This document shows positions 43,015 through 52,166 of a stretch of 64,000 nt of DNA, piece by piece (within the stretch, counting starts at the first letter, position 1; each line of letters starts with the position of its first letter). Position numbers and translations under genes: made by a program. Under the pieces are notes generated by a model. That model ran no database searches. It worked only from the letters and a program-made list of their open reading frames with translations, and was not told where the DNA came from. Origin of the DNA: Sandaracinus sp964481145 (GTDB lineage: Bacteria; Myxococcota_A; Polyangia; Polyangiales; Sandaracinaceae); assembly GCA_964481145.1 (NCBI GenBank), contig CAYZTA010000004.1:62001-126000 (forward strand), in the 5' to 3' direction.

Positions 43015-43342
43015 AGGTTCTCCACATAGCGGAACTGCCCACCCGCCACGAATCTACCTCAGCACTGTCGATGCCAGCCTGCGGCGCGCCAGATCACGGG
43101 GCTTTTGCGATCGAGACGAAAATGACTTGTGACTTTGTGCCACACCCTCTCAAAGAAGATGGTGCGAATTGCCACGATGTCACGCCCTGAGGTGCGGAAT
43201 CCTGCCATGGGGGCGTCGTGAACCATGTGCCATCAGGGCAAGTTCATGAACACGATGTTTCGGCCCAACGTTCCCCCTGTGGGGGACGATCTTCGAGCCG
43301 AGCGGTCTCATCGGCATTGGGCTTGCTCAGGACGCTGGATCG
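43015..43342. other. 328-base gap between divergent genes, no gene seen
   Basis: I see no supported gene here. Two TGGCAC-like sequences occur on the minus strand (near 43127-43137 and 43222-43232), but their -12 parts do not match sigma-54. It presumably holds promoters for the two-receiver regulator (minus) and for the hydrolase (plus). Confidence 0.4.
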
Positions 43343-44347
43343 ATGAGCGAAACACAGCATAAGAAGACGAAGACGAGGCGCTCGTCTCTGGAAGCTCCGA
43401 GGGCGCTCGACGCAGCCCATCACTCGTTCGAAACCACGCTTACGGGTCGCATCGGCTACTACGTCGATGCGCACACCCATCCTGGCCGACCGATCGTATT
43501 CGTGCATGGAGTGCACGCCGCCGCTTCCGCGTACGACATGCGTCCCCTGTTCGAAGCGTTCCGGGCGGAGCGCCCCGTCTACGCGCTCGATCTACCGGGA
43601 TTCGGCACCTCCGAACGCAGTCCGGGTCCTTATTCGACCATGCTTTATTCTCGCGTGGTCGAGCGCTTTCTGAGCGAAATCGTTTCCCCTCGTGGCGAAC
43701 CGGTCGATGTCGTGGCGCTCTCGCTCTCGAGCGAGTTCGTGGCCCGCGCAGCGCTCTATCGACCGGAGTTGTTTCGTACACTCACCTTGATTTCTCCGAC
43801 TGGACTCAAAGGCTCCGACATCGATCCAAAGCAAGGTCGGATTGTGCTCCGCACACTCCTATCACGTCCGCTCGGGCGGATTCCCAGCCGTCATCGCGTG
43901 CTCGAGCTGATGTTGCGAGTCCCGCTTTGGACCCGCCCCGTGGTTCGAGTCCTCACTTCACGCCCGAGCATCAAGCACTTCCTCAAAAAGAGCTTCCACG
44001 GAAAGGTCCCCTCCGACTACGTAGATTTCGCAGTGCGCACCTCACGGGTTCCGGGCGCCCATGAAGCGCCCACGGCATTCATCATCGGACAACTCTTCTC
44101 GAAAGACGCGTTCGACGAGCTCTACGCGCGACTGCGCGTACCGACGCTGATCCTTTACGACCGTGATCCCTATACGCGGTTCGAACGTCTGCCGGAGCTG
44201 ACACGACGCAATCCTGCCATTCGATCGCATCGAATCGAAAACACGTGTGGCATGCCCCACTTCGAACGACGTGATGAAGTCGCACACGTCATCCGTGAGT
44301 TTGGAGAAGAGGCGCGTCACGGCGAAGAGGCCGACGCACGTGCGTGA
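43343..44347 (+). CDS. alpha/beta-fold hydrolase
   Basis: The 334-residue protein has an alpha/beta-hydrolase core: PIVFVHGVHAAASAYDMRP (oxyanion region near 50), YALDLPGFGTSERS, and a nucleophile elbow ALSLSSEFVA in place of the usual GxSxG. The Asp/His partners may be in LILYDRDPY and the C-terminal CGMPHFERRDEV. The elbow is unusual, so enzyme activity is not certain. The gene overlaps the PLD gene. The 328 bases upstream (43015-43342) hold no gene I can support. Confidence 0.8.
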   Translation: MSETQHKKTKTRRSSLEAPRALDAAHHSFETTLTGRIGYYVDAHTHPGRPIVFVHGVHAAASAYDMRPLFEAFRAERPVYALDLPGFGTSERSPGPYSTMLYSRVVERFLSEIVSPRGEPVDVVALSLSSEFVARAALYRPELFRTLTLISPTGLKGSDIDPKQGRIVLRTLLSRPLGRIPSRHRVLELMLRVPLWTRPVVRVLTSRPSIKHFLKKSFHGKVPSDYVDFAVRTSRVPGAHEAPTAFIIGQLFSKDAFDELYARLRVPTLILYDRDPYTRFERLPELTRRNPAIRSHRIENTCGMPHFERRDEVAHVIREFGEEARHGEEADARA

Positions 44348-45878
44348 GCTCCTTAGAAAAGGCGACACCTGCTTCGCGGTCGCGGAGGGACGAAGCGGGG
44401 TCATCATCGATGCTGACGATTACTATCGCGATATCGCCGATGCGATCGAACGCGCGCGGAGCCACGTCCTCATCGCAGGATGGCAGCTCGAGAGCGGCGT
44501 GCTCCTCCGGCGTTTGCCCGAAGATGAAGGGCGCGCAAAAACATTGCGCGAAGTCATCCGCCACGCTTGCGAACACAACCCAGAGCTGCGCGTATACATC
44601 CTCGCATGGGATTGGGCGAGCATTTACACCTTCGATCGTGAGTGGAGGACGCGAGAGAAGCTGAAGAAAGCAGGCCTTGGGCAGCTCCAATTTCGCTATG
44701 ACGCCACGCATCCACAAGGCGCGAGTCATCATGACAAGCTGGTCGTGATCGATGGCCATACTGCATGGGCGGGTGGAATCGACATCTGTGAACACCGATG
44801 GGATCGTCGCACGCACCTCGATGAACATCCGTTGCGACTCGACGGAGATGGCTCGAGCTATCTGCCCTACCACGACGTGCAAGCCGTGGTTCGAGGCCCC
44901 GTCGTGCACGAATTGGTCGAGCATTTCGTAGAGCGCTGGGCCGTGGCGGGTGGAGAGGCACTCGTCCTCGTTCCTGAGCCAGAACCCGACGAAGCACCTC
45001 ATTGTCATATCGATCTCGGACGGACGTTGGTGGGCGTATCACGAACGCGAGGGGCCATGGTGGTGCCGCTCACAGAACCCGTTCGAGAAATACGACGCCT
45101 CTTTACGGAAGCACTGCTCTCCGCAACACACCTCATCTATATCGAATCCCAATACATCACCTCACGCGCCTTCACACAGGCGCTCATCGAGCGACTCAAA
45201 GACGGTTCGCGATCCACACTCGAAATCGTGATCATCATGCCCGCGCGCCTCGAAGGACGAATGGAAAAGGCGACCATCGTCGGCCCGCAGCGCCTCGTGC
45301 TTTCGGCGCTGACTCAAACCGCAAAAGAACACGGGCATTCGCTCGGCGTCTTCGCACCGCTTACGCCAACGCAAGCGCGCGCGCACACACAAGATCAAGA
45401 AATCACCTGCTCCACGTACGTCCACAGCAAACTCATGATCGTGGACGATCGCTTCCTGACGATTGGATCCGCCAACACCACCAACAGAAGCATGGGATTG
45501 GATTCGGAGCTCAATCTCGCATGGGATTGCGCCACGAGCGATGGTGAGCTCGAACGCGGAATCCGAGCGCTACGAATTTCGCTCTTGGCCGAACACGTTC
45601 GGCTCTCCCCCGAGCAGGCGAAGATCGAGCATTTCGAGGCGAACGGGCTCTGCGAGAAATTGCGCACGTGGACCCACCATGAGATTCCACCCATCGAAGA
45701 GCTCCGCTTCGACGACACGACCGAACAAAATCTCATCGACGAATTGCTCGCGAGTTTGGGAGATCCCGAGCGGGCGTCATTGGCGGAGGGAGTCTTCGAA
45801 GAGGTCGTGGATCACCCCGATGGGATCTTGGCCAAGATGCTCACTGCACTCGAGGACGTCACTGGCTCTCGCCCATGA
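44340..45878 (+). CDS. phospholipase D / cardiolipin synthase-like protein
   Basis: The 512-residue protein has two HKD motifs: HHDKLVVIDG at ~130-139 and HSKLMIVDD at ~362-370, each followed by a Gly-rich and Asn-rich turn (GSANTTNRSMG after the second). This is the fold of cardiolipin synthases and related phosphatidyltransferases. I see no membrane segments at the N-terminus, unlike E. coli ClsA. The GTG at 44340 overlaps the hydrolase stop by 8 bases and has GAGG upstream; ATG 44274 is a longer alternative. Lipid remodelling with its neighbour is a reasonable guess. Confidence 0.87.
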   Translation: MRELLRKGDTCFAVAEGRSGVIIDADDYYRDIADAIERARSHVLIAGWQLESGVLLRRLPEDEGRAKTLREVIRHACEHNPELRVYILAWDWASIYTFDREWRTREKLKKAGLGQLQFRYDATHPQGASHHDKLVVIDGHTAWAGGIDICEHRWDRRTHLDEHPLRLDGDGSSYLPYHDVQAVVRGPVVHELVEHFVERWAVAGGEALVLVPEPEPDEAPHCHIDLGRTLVGVSRTRGAMVVPLTEPVREIRRLFTEALLSATHLIYIESQYITSRAFTQALIERLKDGSRSTLEIVIIMPARLEGRMEKATIVGPQRLVLSALTQTAKEHGHSLGVFAPLTPTQARAHTQDQEITCSTYVHSKLMIVDDRFLTIGSANTTNRSMGLDSELNLAWDCATSDGELERGIRALRISLLAEHVRLSPEQAKIEHFEANGLCEKLRTWTHHEIPPIEELRFDDTTEQNLIDELLASLGDPERASLAEGVFEEVVDHPDGILAKMLTALEDVTGSRP

Positions 45879-45903
45879 ACGATGCACCTCTCAATGCATC
45901 ACA

Positions 45904-46404
45904 TCAATACACGCGCACCTCGATGCTGCCTTCACCCCGCATGATCGCAATTGCGCGAATCGCCCGTTCCGAAGGGCTCTCGACGAGGATGAGGATTCGC
46001 TCTCGTTTGCTCAACTTGCGTGTGCTGGCTTCCCAAGTCTTGAGCCCCACGCATGCGCCCACGAACCCACCGAGGGCTCCCACCATCCCCACGCCGACCA
46101 GCATCCCCAGGAACGGGACTTCAGAGATGAAGATGAACTCGGGAGGCATCATCGTACCAAGCATCGTCATCCCGCCGATCATCGCGCCTACGCTTCCCCC
46201 GATGGTGCCTCCGGCCGTCGCTCCGACGGCCGCACGCGAAGACACGCGTTTCGGAGCGCACTCCGACATGATGTCGGGCCCCGAATCCTCTCGAGATCTC
46301 AGAACTCGAATATCCCCTCGAGCAAAGCCGGCATCCACGAGGCGATCGACCGCGTGTTGTGCTTCACGCCGAGTCGTAAACGCACCCGTGACGACTTTCT
46401 TCAT
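45904..46404 (-). CDS. glycine-zipper stress protein, general-stress-protein-17M-like
   Basis: The 166-residue protein opens MKKVVTGAFTTRREAQHAVD, like the heat-induced/general stress protein family (the YflT type), with a repeat-like start of ~45 residues. Residues ~58-125 are Gly-rich and hydrophobic (GATAGGTIGGSVGAMIGG), a glycine-zipper membrane element. It ends LILVESPSERAIRAIAIM. Such proteins are stress-linked with no clear mechanism. It is convergent with the PLD gene and divergent from the SDR gene. Confidence 0.72.
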   Translation of the reverse strand: MKKVVTGAFTTRREAQHAVDRLVDAGFARGDIRVLRSREDSGPDIMSECAPKRVSSRAAVGATAGGTIGGSVGAMIGGMTMLGTMMPPEFIFISEVPFLGMLVGVGMVGALGGFVGACVGLKTWEASTRKLSKRERILILVESPSERAIRAIAIMRGEGSIEVRVY

Positions 46405-46585
46405 GACGAACGCTCACTGATTTCTCCGTTCGCTTTGCAGCGCCCATACCGCTTCTGATCGAGCACATTCATGACACGCCGCGGTGCCATTGCGCCTCGC
46501 ATCTCATCCATGTTCTTCGAAAGGCATTCGAAGAGAAGACGGCACGCGTACTGCGTACCTAGGACTCGAGACCCGAGGAGACCCT

Positions 46586-47587
46586 GTGGTGATGGCATTT
46601 CGACCGAAGCGATCCCTCGCGGAGCAGGTCCTCGTGATCACCGGAGCCTCGAGCGGAATCGGTTTGGCCACGTCGCGCTTGGCCATCGACATGGGAGCCA
46701 AGGTCGTCATCGCGGCACGCAGCCCGGAAATCGAACGGATCGCCGATGAGCTTCGAATGGAAGGGGGCAAGATCGAAGCTGTGATCGCCGATGTCAGCGA
46801 AGAGGACGACGTACGCCGAATTGCAACCCGGGCCATCGAAGCCTTCGGACGGATCGATACGTGGGTCAACAACGCTGGATCCGGACTCTTCGGACGGACG
46901 GTGGATATTCCGGTCACGGACATGCGAGAGCTCTTCGAGACAGATTTTTGGGGTGTCGTCCACGGTTCTCGCGCAGCCATCGAACACATGGCCGATGCAG
47001 GTGGAACGCTCATCAATGTAGGGAGCGTCGTATCGGATCGCGCGATTCCTCTTCAAGGCGCGTATTGCGCCGCAAAACACGCCGTCAAAGCATGGACCGA
47101 CACTCTGCGAATGGAGCTCGAACATGATCGCATCCCCATCCAGGTCACGCTGATCAAGCCGGCCACGATCGATACACCGTATTTCGCGCATGCCAAAAAT
47201 CTTTTGGAAGAAGGCGTTCCGGCCGCGCCTCCTCCCGTCTATGCGCCGGAGACCGTAGCGAGGACCATCCTGCATTGCGCGACGGCTCCGACGAGGGAGA
47301 TCGCGGTGGGGTTGGGTGGTCGAGTTCAATTCATGGTCGCGCGGCTTGCGCCAGCCATCGCCGATCGTTGGATGGAGCGAGGCATGTATTCGCAACAGAG
47401 TCGGCGTGAACCGCACGAACCTCGAACACTCGGCTCGGGGCAGGAACGAGGCGATCATCAAGGCATCGTGTTCTATCGGAGTCGATATACAGAGCTCCGC
47501 GCCCATTCGATTTTGGCTGGTCTGACAGCGGGGTTCGGGGCTGCCTTCCTGGCGATCATGGCGATGCGTCGCGCCCGCTCGGCATGA
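46586..47587 (+). CDS. SDR family oxidoreductase with C-terminal membrane segment
   Basis: The 333-residue protein has a classical SDR core (TGASSGIGLATSR near 20, NNAGSG, YCAAKHAVKAWT as YxxxK with NVGSVVS before it). After about residue 255 it carries an extra C-terminal region ending in a hydrophobic segment (AGLTAGFGAAFLAIMAM) and RRARSA. The tail suggests membrane anchoring. GAGGAG lies 6 bases before the GTG at 46586; the ATG at 46592 is also possible. Substrate unknown. It is upstream of two small genes in the same direction. Confidence 0.86.
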   Translation: MVMAFRPKRSLAEQVLVITGASSGIGLATSRLAIDMGAKVVIAARSPEIERIADELRMEGGKIEAVIADVSEEDDVRRIATRAIEAFGRIDTWVNNAGSGLFGRTVDIPVTDMRELFETDFWGVVHGSRAAIEHMADAGGTLINVGSVVSDRAIPLQGAYCAAKHAVKAWTDTLRMELEHDRIPIQVTLIKPATIDTPYFAHAKNLLEEGVPAAPPPVYAPETVARTILHCATAPTREIAVGLGGRVQFMVARLAPAIADRWMERGMYSQQSRREPHEPRTLGSGQERGDHQGIVFYRSRYTELRAHSILAGLTAGFGAAFLAIMAMRRARSA

Positions 47588-47629
47588 TCATGGGTGACGA
47601 CGAAAATCAAACAGAAAAGGAGGAGTGAC

Positions 47630-47929
47630 ATGGCAGCAGCGAAGATGCTGCTCGAGCACGGCGAGATTCGCCGCTGGGCCGAGAAGCGAAATGCGAAGCC
47701 CGCAGCCGTCGAAGCCACGGCGAACGATGAGGATCCCGGAATCATTCGACTCGATTTTCCTGGGTATTCCGGCGAGGGATCGCTTCACGAAATCTCGTGG
47801 GACGAGTGGTTCGCGAAGTTCGACGAAAGAGGGCTTGCCCTGCTCGTCCAGGAGAAGACCGCGGCAGGACAACTGAGCAACTTCAACAAAATCGTCAAAC
47901 GCAAATCGAACGAGCCGAATACACGATAG
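47630..47929 (+). CDS. small conserved protein, SDR-neighbour type
   Basis: The 99-residue protein has EIRRWAEKR near residue 11 and IIRLDFPGYSGEGSLHEISW in the middle, then FDERGLALLVQEKTAAGQLSNFN. I recognise a widespread small hypothetical protein of this pattern, of unknown function. AGGAGG stands ~6 bases before the ATG at 47630, a near-perfect ribosome site, so it is probably well expressed. The DUF1540 gene follows 10 bases later. Confidence 0.7.
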   Translation: MAAAKMLLEHGEIRRWAEKRNAKPAAVEATANDEDPGIIRLDFPGYSGEGSLHEISWDEWFAKFDERGLALLVQEKTAAGQLSNFNKIVKRKSNEPNTR

Positions 47930-47939
47930 GGGAGAGCTC

Positions 47940-48239
47940 ATGATGAAATTTTCGCTGGAGATGGCGCCCGTGACGGCCTGCGAGGCCACGCGTTGTGCAT
48001 ACAACGTCGAGGGGGCGTGTCACGCCAAGGCGATCACCGTCGGTGACGGAGTTCATGCAGGATGCGACACGTTCATTCCCTCCGAGCGCCATACGGCAGA
48101 CGACGTGGCGCAAGCAGGTGTGGGCGCCTGCAAAGTGGCGATCTGCCGCCACAATGTCGAGCTCGAATGTGGAGCGCGAGCCATCGCCGTCGGAGCAGAC
48201 GAGAACGGCGCTCAGTGTCTCACGTTCGAATTTTCATGA
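47940..48239 (+). CDS. DUF1540 double-repeat cysteine protein
   Basis: The 99-residue protein holds two copies of the DUF1540 pattern: CEATRCAYNVEGACHAKAIT with CDTF, and CKVAICRHNVELECGARAIA with CLTF. DUF1540 is a small Cys-rich motif of unknown function, probably metal-binding by its Cys spacing. GGGGAG stands 5 bases before the ATG. It lies between a small gene and the MutS-like gene, all in the same direction. Confidence 0.85.
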   Translation: MMKFSLEMAPVTACEATRCAYNVEGACHAKAITVGDGVHAGCDTFIPSERHTADDVAQAGVGACKVAICRHNVELECGARAIAVGADENGAQCLTFEFS

Positions 48240-48349
48240 CGAGTCGTGCACATGGAGGTCGACCCAACGAGCCTCCAAACTCCTCATCCTATCGGGACTT
48301 TTCGATCGAGTTGCGGTACGAATCACGGGTGCTGCGGACTCGGAAGTGG

Positions 48350-50101
48350 ATGGCTCAGGATGCATCGCGACGGCGCGCGCGACGCATGGAACGAAAAGCG
48401 ATGGACTCCGAGGAGCCCCCCTCCTTCTATGTTTCACCCGTGGGCTCGGCGCCCGCGAGCGGGGGGCCACAGGTCCTCGATCTCCTTCATGAGGAACCAC
48501 GCTTATGGGGCGATTTGAGTGGTTCCGCCGAGCTCGTTCGATTTGCATTCGAAGGTGGCGATTGCGTCGGCGTGTTCGATGCGTTGATTGAGGCGCTCCC
48601 TTTGTCACCCACGGATTTCGTCCCGGACTCACTCGCATCACAGCTCTATTTGGACGAGTTCATCCGAGCCGCCTTGCAGTTGAAGATCGATGGGACGCGC
48701 ATCGAACCAAACGCGAAATTGTTGCGGAGGATTCTAGAAACGCCTCCACGAGATCTTCGCGACTGCGCCGTTAGGCAACGGGTTCTCGAAGAGCTGACGT
48801 CCAAAGACAATCTCCGTCGCGATCTCGAACGCCTTTATCTCGCCATCTGCCAACTTCGCGACGCGCTCTCGATGTCGACCGTCGCCGAACCGAATCTCGT
48901 GCGCCGGAAGATCGCTGTCCTCGTGGCCTTGCAGCGCTGCGTCCACGCCCTGGCCGATGGCTTTGCGGATGCGCACTCCGTCCTCGCACATCTCCGGAAC
49001 GAAGGGCGCTCCATTCGCGCCACGGACGCCTGGTCGCGATTGGTTCAGCTCGTCGATCTCGAAGGCAACATCGCGACCGTCGATGTGCGATTGCGCCTTG
49101 GTTCGGACGGGACGATCCGTGGTTTCGGTGTGCTCGCGATTCGCGAGAACCATGAAAATGCTTCTTTGCCAGGCCCGTTCCGACGGCTCGTCGAGCGTGT
49201 GATTTCGTTTTTGCGCGGATACCGTTATGGAGAAACCGAAATCGTCGTTCGATTGCTCGAAGAAGTCTTTGCCCCCTTCGCCGACAAGGTCGTCGAGCTC
49301 TTGGCGCTCACAGGCGCGCTCGAGCTCTATCTCGCCGCCATGTCTTTCCGAGATCTTTCACGCGAAAAAGGTCTTCACGTCTCACTTCCCACAATCACCG
49401 ACGGGCCTCCTCTCGATTCGGACGGGCACGCCGAGCGAATCATCGAGGGGCTCTTCAACCCACTTCTCTTTTTACAAGATGTCACGCCGAAACCCTGCTG
49501 CGTTCCGATCGCACGTCACGATGCGTTGGTGGTGATCACGGGACCCAACTCTGGAGGCAAGACGCGCCTCCTCCAAGCCTTGGCATTGACTCAGCTGCTA
49601 GGGCAAGTCGGGCTCTTCGTTCCTGCATCGAAAGCGCATCTCGTGCGCGCGCCGAACCTCTTCCTCTCGCTCGTCACCGATGACGGTGCGGGCCAAATCG
49701 AAGGTCGACTCGGAACCGAGCTTTTGCGGATACGAAAGCTCTTCGAACAGCTCGAGCCGGGCTCTCTCGCCATCCTCGACGAGCTCTGTTCGGGCACCAA
49801 TCCTCTCGAAGGAGAGGCCATCTTCGAAATGGTCGTCTCACTCCTCCCGCGACTCCGACCTCAAGTCTTCGTCAGCACTCATTTCCTCGGGCTGGCAGCG
49901 CGCCTGGCCGAAACGCGCCCCGTCGAGAGTCTCGCCTTTCTGCAAGTCGAGCTCGACGCCGATGAGCGACCCACCTTTCAATTCGTACCCGGAGTCGCCA
50001 CCACCTCCCTCGCGCACAAGGTGGCCGCACGCCTCGGCGTCACACAAGAGGAACTCGAAGCACTCGTCCTCGAAAAGGTGCAACGAACACCCTCACCGTG
50101 A
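48350..50101 (+). CDS. MutS-like ATPase, DNA-binding N-terminus not recognised
   Basis: The 583-residue protein has the MutS ATPase core near its end: Walker A GPNSGGKT at ~398-405, Walker B LAILDELCSGTNP and STHFLGLA. The N-terminal ~380 residues have helical MutS-III-like parts (KDNLRRDLERLYLAICQLRD) but no mismatch-recognition domain with its FxE motif is visible. So it is MutS-like, not MutS itself; roles such as recombination, ribosome or membrane-linked functions are known for relatives. ATG 48350 or 48386/48401 may be the start. It overlaps the transporter gene by one base (TGATG). Confidence 0.82.
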   Translation: MAQDASRRRARRMERKAMDSEEPPSFYVSPVGSAPASGGPQVLDLLHEEPRLWGDLSGSAELVRFAFEGGDCVGVFDALIEALPLSPTDFVPDSLASQLYLDEFIRAALQLKIDGTRIEPNAKLLRRILETPPRDLRDCAVRQRVLEELTSKDNLRRDLERLYLAICQLRDALSMSTVAEPNLVRRKIAVLVALQRCVHALADGFADAHSVLAHLRNEGRSIRATDAWSRLVQLVDLEGNIATVDVRLRLGSDGTIRGFGVLAIRENHENASLPGPFRRLVERVISFLRGYRYGETEIVVRLLEEVFAPFADKVVELLALTGALELYLAAMSFRDLSREKGLHVSLPTITDGPPLDSDGHAERIIEGLFNPLLFLQDVTPKPCCVPIARHDALVVITGPNSGGKTRLLQALALTQLLGQVGLFVPASKAHLVRAPNLFLSLVTDDGAGQIEGRLGTELLRIRKLFEQLEPGSLAILDELCSGTNPLEGEAIFEMVVSLLPRLRPQVFVSTHFLGLAARLAETRPVESLAFLQVELDADERPTFQFVPGVATTSLAHKVAARLGVTQEELEALVLEKVQRTPSP

Positions 50102-51438
50102 TGAAACCGACGCACAAAGGCTTCATCGGTACCTTGTACGACATTCAACGTCGTGAGTGGCCTTTGGCCATCCAGATGTTCGGCTATTTTTTTCTGGTAA
50201 TTACGACGTTCTGGATTCTAAAGCCGATCAAGAAAAGTGCGTTCGTTGGGTTCTACGATCATCAAGGAATGATTTTTTGGGGTCGCGAACTCGACGCTGC
50301 TCAGGCCGAGCTCATCGCGAAAATCGCCAATATGTTCGTCGCTGCCTTGGCCGCCATGCTGTTCAGCGCACTCTCGCAATACCTTCGTCGTGACAAGCTT
50401 GCTCTTGCATTCTCCGCATTCTTCGCAATCACGCTCGTGGGCTATTCCTTCGTCATTCACCATCCAAGCGATGCCGTCGTCTGGTCGTTCTATCTTTATG
50501 GAGATCTCTACAGCACCCTCATGGTCGCGACGTTTTTTGCGTTTCTGAACGATAGCGTGACACCGAACGCGGCCAAACGGCTCTATCCCATCATCGTTCT
50601 CGGAGGAGTCGCGGGGGGTGCATTTGGCAGCTCTTCTCTCCGCACATGGATCGACTCCATCGACAGCGTGGGCTGGATTTGGATATGCGTCGTCCTCACG
50701 ATCGTGATCGGATTGTTGGCCGCGAGCGCTGGCCGCCTCGTACGAAGAGACCCTCCCCTCGAAGCGACTCCAATCGTTCCACACACCGAACCCACGACAG
50801 AACACCGTGTCTTCGACGGCGCGCGGCTCGTCTTCCGATCGCGGTACTTACTCTCGATCGCGGCCATCATTGGCCTCTACGAGATCGTCTCGACCCTCAT
50901 GGACTATCAGTTCACTGCGACCGTTGCGCATTATCTGGATGGCCCAGAGATCGATCGCCAGTTCGCCACGGTGTTCACGATCACGAACGTCACTTCGCTC
51001 CTCGTTCAGCTCGTGGCGACGAGCTACATCATGAACCGGTTCCGGCTCGTCACTGCGCTCGTGATCACGCCGCTCATCGTGCTCGGCGCCGAGGCGAGTT
51101 TTTTACTCATGCCGACGCTGTGGGTCGGGAGCATGCTCAACACGAGCGACAACGCCTTCAATTATTCGATCAATCAATCGGCACGCGAAGCGCTTTATAC
51201 GCCCACGACCCGTGATGAGAAGTACAAAGCCAAAGCCTTCATCGATATGTTCGTTCAGCGTTTCGCGAAGACTGTCGCCGTCGGCATGAGCCTCGTTTTG
51301 ACGAGCCTATTTACAGACTTCTCGACGGTTCGCTGGCTCAGCATCGTGGTCGCTCTGTGCGTGGGCGCTTGGCTCTGGGCAGCCCGTCACGCTGGGCACC
51401 GTTTCCACGAGCTCACGACACCCTCTGAGTCAGGTTAA
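50101..51438 (+). CDS. NTT-type (ATP/ADP translocase-like) membrane transporter
   Basis: The 445-residue protein has about twelve hydrophobic segments and resembles the TLC/NTT family (ATP:ADP antiporter type), with the family-like FWILKPIKKSAFVGF near residue 40 and NYSINQSAREALYTPTTRDE near 360. In intracellular parasites these import host ATP; free-living bacteria carry distant members of unknown substrate. It starts at ATG 50101 inside the MutS-like stop, so both proteins are made from one message. That link is unusual and unexplained. Confidence 0.8.
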   Translation: MKPTHKGFIGTLYDIQRREWPLAIQMFGYFFLVITTFWILKPIKKSAFVGFYDHQGMIFWGRELDAAQAELIAKIANMFVAALAAMLFSALSQYLRRDKLALAFSAFFAITLVGYSFVIHHPSDAVVWSFYLYGDLYSTLMVATFFAFLNDSVTPNAAKRLYPIIVLGGVAGGAFGSSSLRTWIDSIDSVGWIWICVVLTIVIGLLAASAGRLVRRDPPLEATPIVPHTEPTTEHRVFDGARLVFRSRYLLSIAAIIGLYEIVSTLMDYQFTATVAHYLDGPEIDRQFATVFTITNVTSLLVQLVATSYIMNRFRLVTALVITPLIVLGAEASFLLMPTLWVGSMLNTSDNAFNYSINQSAREALYTPTTRDEKYKAKAFIDMFVQRFAKTVAVGMSLVLTSLFTDFSTVRWLSIVVALCVGAWLWAARHAGHRFHELTTPSESG

Positions 51439-52023
51439 TCACCCAGCCTGCGAAGCTGGCGGCTCACTCACGACACAGTAGTCGTCTGTGCATCCCTCGT
51501 CCCCATCGCGCGGGACGACGCCCGATGCCCGAAGGTCTTTCGCCGAGCTCGCTTCGGCTTCGTGCAACAGCTTCTGCAACTCGATCCCGAGTTGAAGATC
51601 GTCATGTGCGCCAAAGATCTGTTGACGAATTCTGCCTTGTGCATCGATCAACACCGTTGTCGGTGTTCCGCGCATCGCGTAGGCCTTCATCGTTTGGGGA
51701 ATGGGATCACCGCCCATTCCGGGCGCATCGACTCCCACCGGGAAAGTGATCCGGTACTCATACAAAAACGCCTTGAGCGAGGCGAGCTGCATGGCTTCGT
51801 GATGCTCGAACACGGTGTGAAGGCCGACCACTGAAAGCGGAGCGCCGACAAACGTATCGAAGACCCTCTGCGCCTGCGGAATTCCACGCATGACACAGCC
51901 GGGGCAAAGCATTTGAAATGCGTGCAGGACAACGACCTGCCCACGAAGGCGTTCGAGGCTGAGCGGCTCTTGGGTATTGAGCCAAGCCGTGGTTTTCCAT
52001 TCAGGGGCAACACGCAGTTCCAT
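51439..52023 (-). CDS. thioredoxin-fold redoxin (AhpC/TSA-like)
   Basis: The 194-residue protein has a peroxiredoxin/TlpA-like core: VVVLHAFQMLCPGCVMRGIP with C40 and C43, SVVGLHTVFEHHE, FPVGVDAPG and the cis-Pro region GTPTTVLIDAQGRIRQQIFG. There is no signal peptide. The C-terminal tail has CTDDYC. GAGAGG stands before the ATG at 52023. It is divergent from the sigma-54 activator and has a candidate sigma-70 promoter at 52079-52107. It may reduce peroxides or disulfides. Confidence 0.85.
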   Translation of the reverse strand: MELRVAPEWKTTAWLNTQEPLSLERLRGQVVVLHAFQMLCPGCVMRGIPQAQRVFDTFVGAPLSVVGLHTVFEHHEAMQLASLKAFLYEYRITFPVGVDAPGMGGDPIPQTMKAYAMRGTPTTVLIDAQGRIRQQIFGAHDDLQLGIELQKLLHEAEASSAKDLRASGVVPRDGDEGCTDDYCVVSEPPASQAG

Positions 52024-52078
52024 AAGACCTCTCCCCACTTGAAAACCGTATGGTGCAAGCACCCCGGTATGCTTCTAT

Positions 52079-52107
52079 CAAATAACTTAGCACTCCGAAG
52101 TTGTCAA
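52079..52107 (-). promoter_or_regulatory. candidate sigma-70 promoter with inverted repeat in the spacer (redoxin)
   Basis: On the minus strand TTGACA (52107-52102) and TATTTG (52084-52079) are 17 bases apart. An inverted repeat AACTT (52084-52088) / AAGTT (52098-52102) lies in the spacer. This arrangement is typical of sites where a repressor or activator controls the promoter. It serves the redoxin gene at 51439-52023. Confidence 0.5.
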
Positions 52108-52166
52108 GAACGTCATTCTCTCTTCGTTCATCGCCTTTCCCTTCATCGGGCGATTTCTTCGAAGAC

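Noticed and set aside
43127..43232. Two TGGCAC sequences upstream of the two-receiver regulator as sigma-54 promoters
   Set aside because: The -24 part fits, but neither has GC at the correct -12 spacing.
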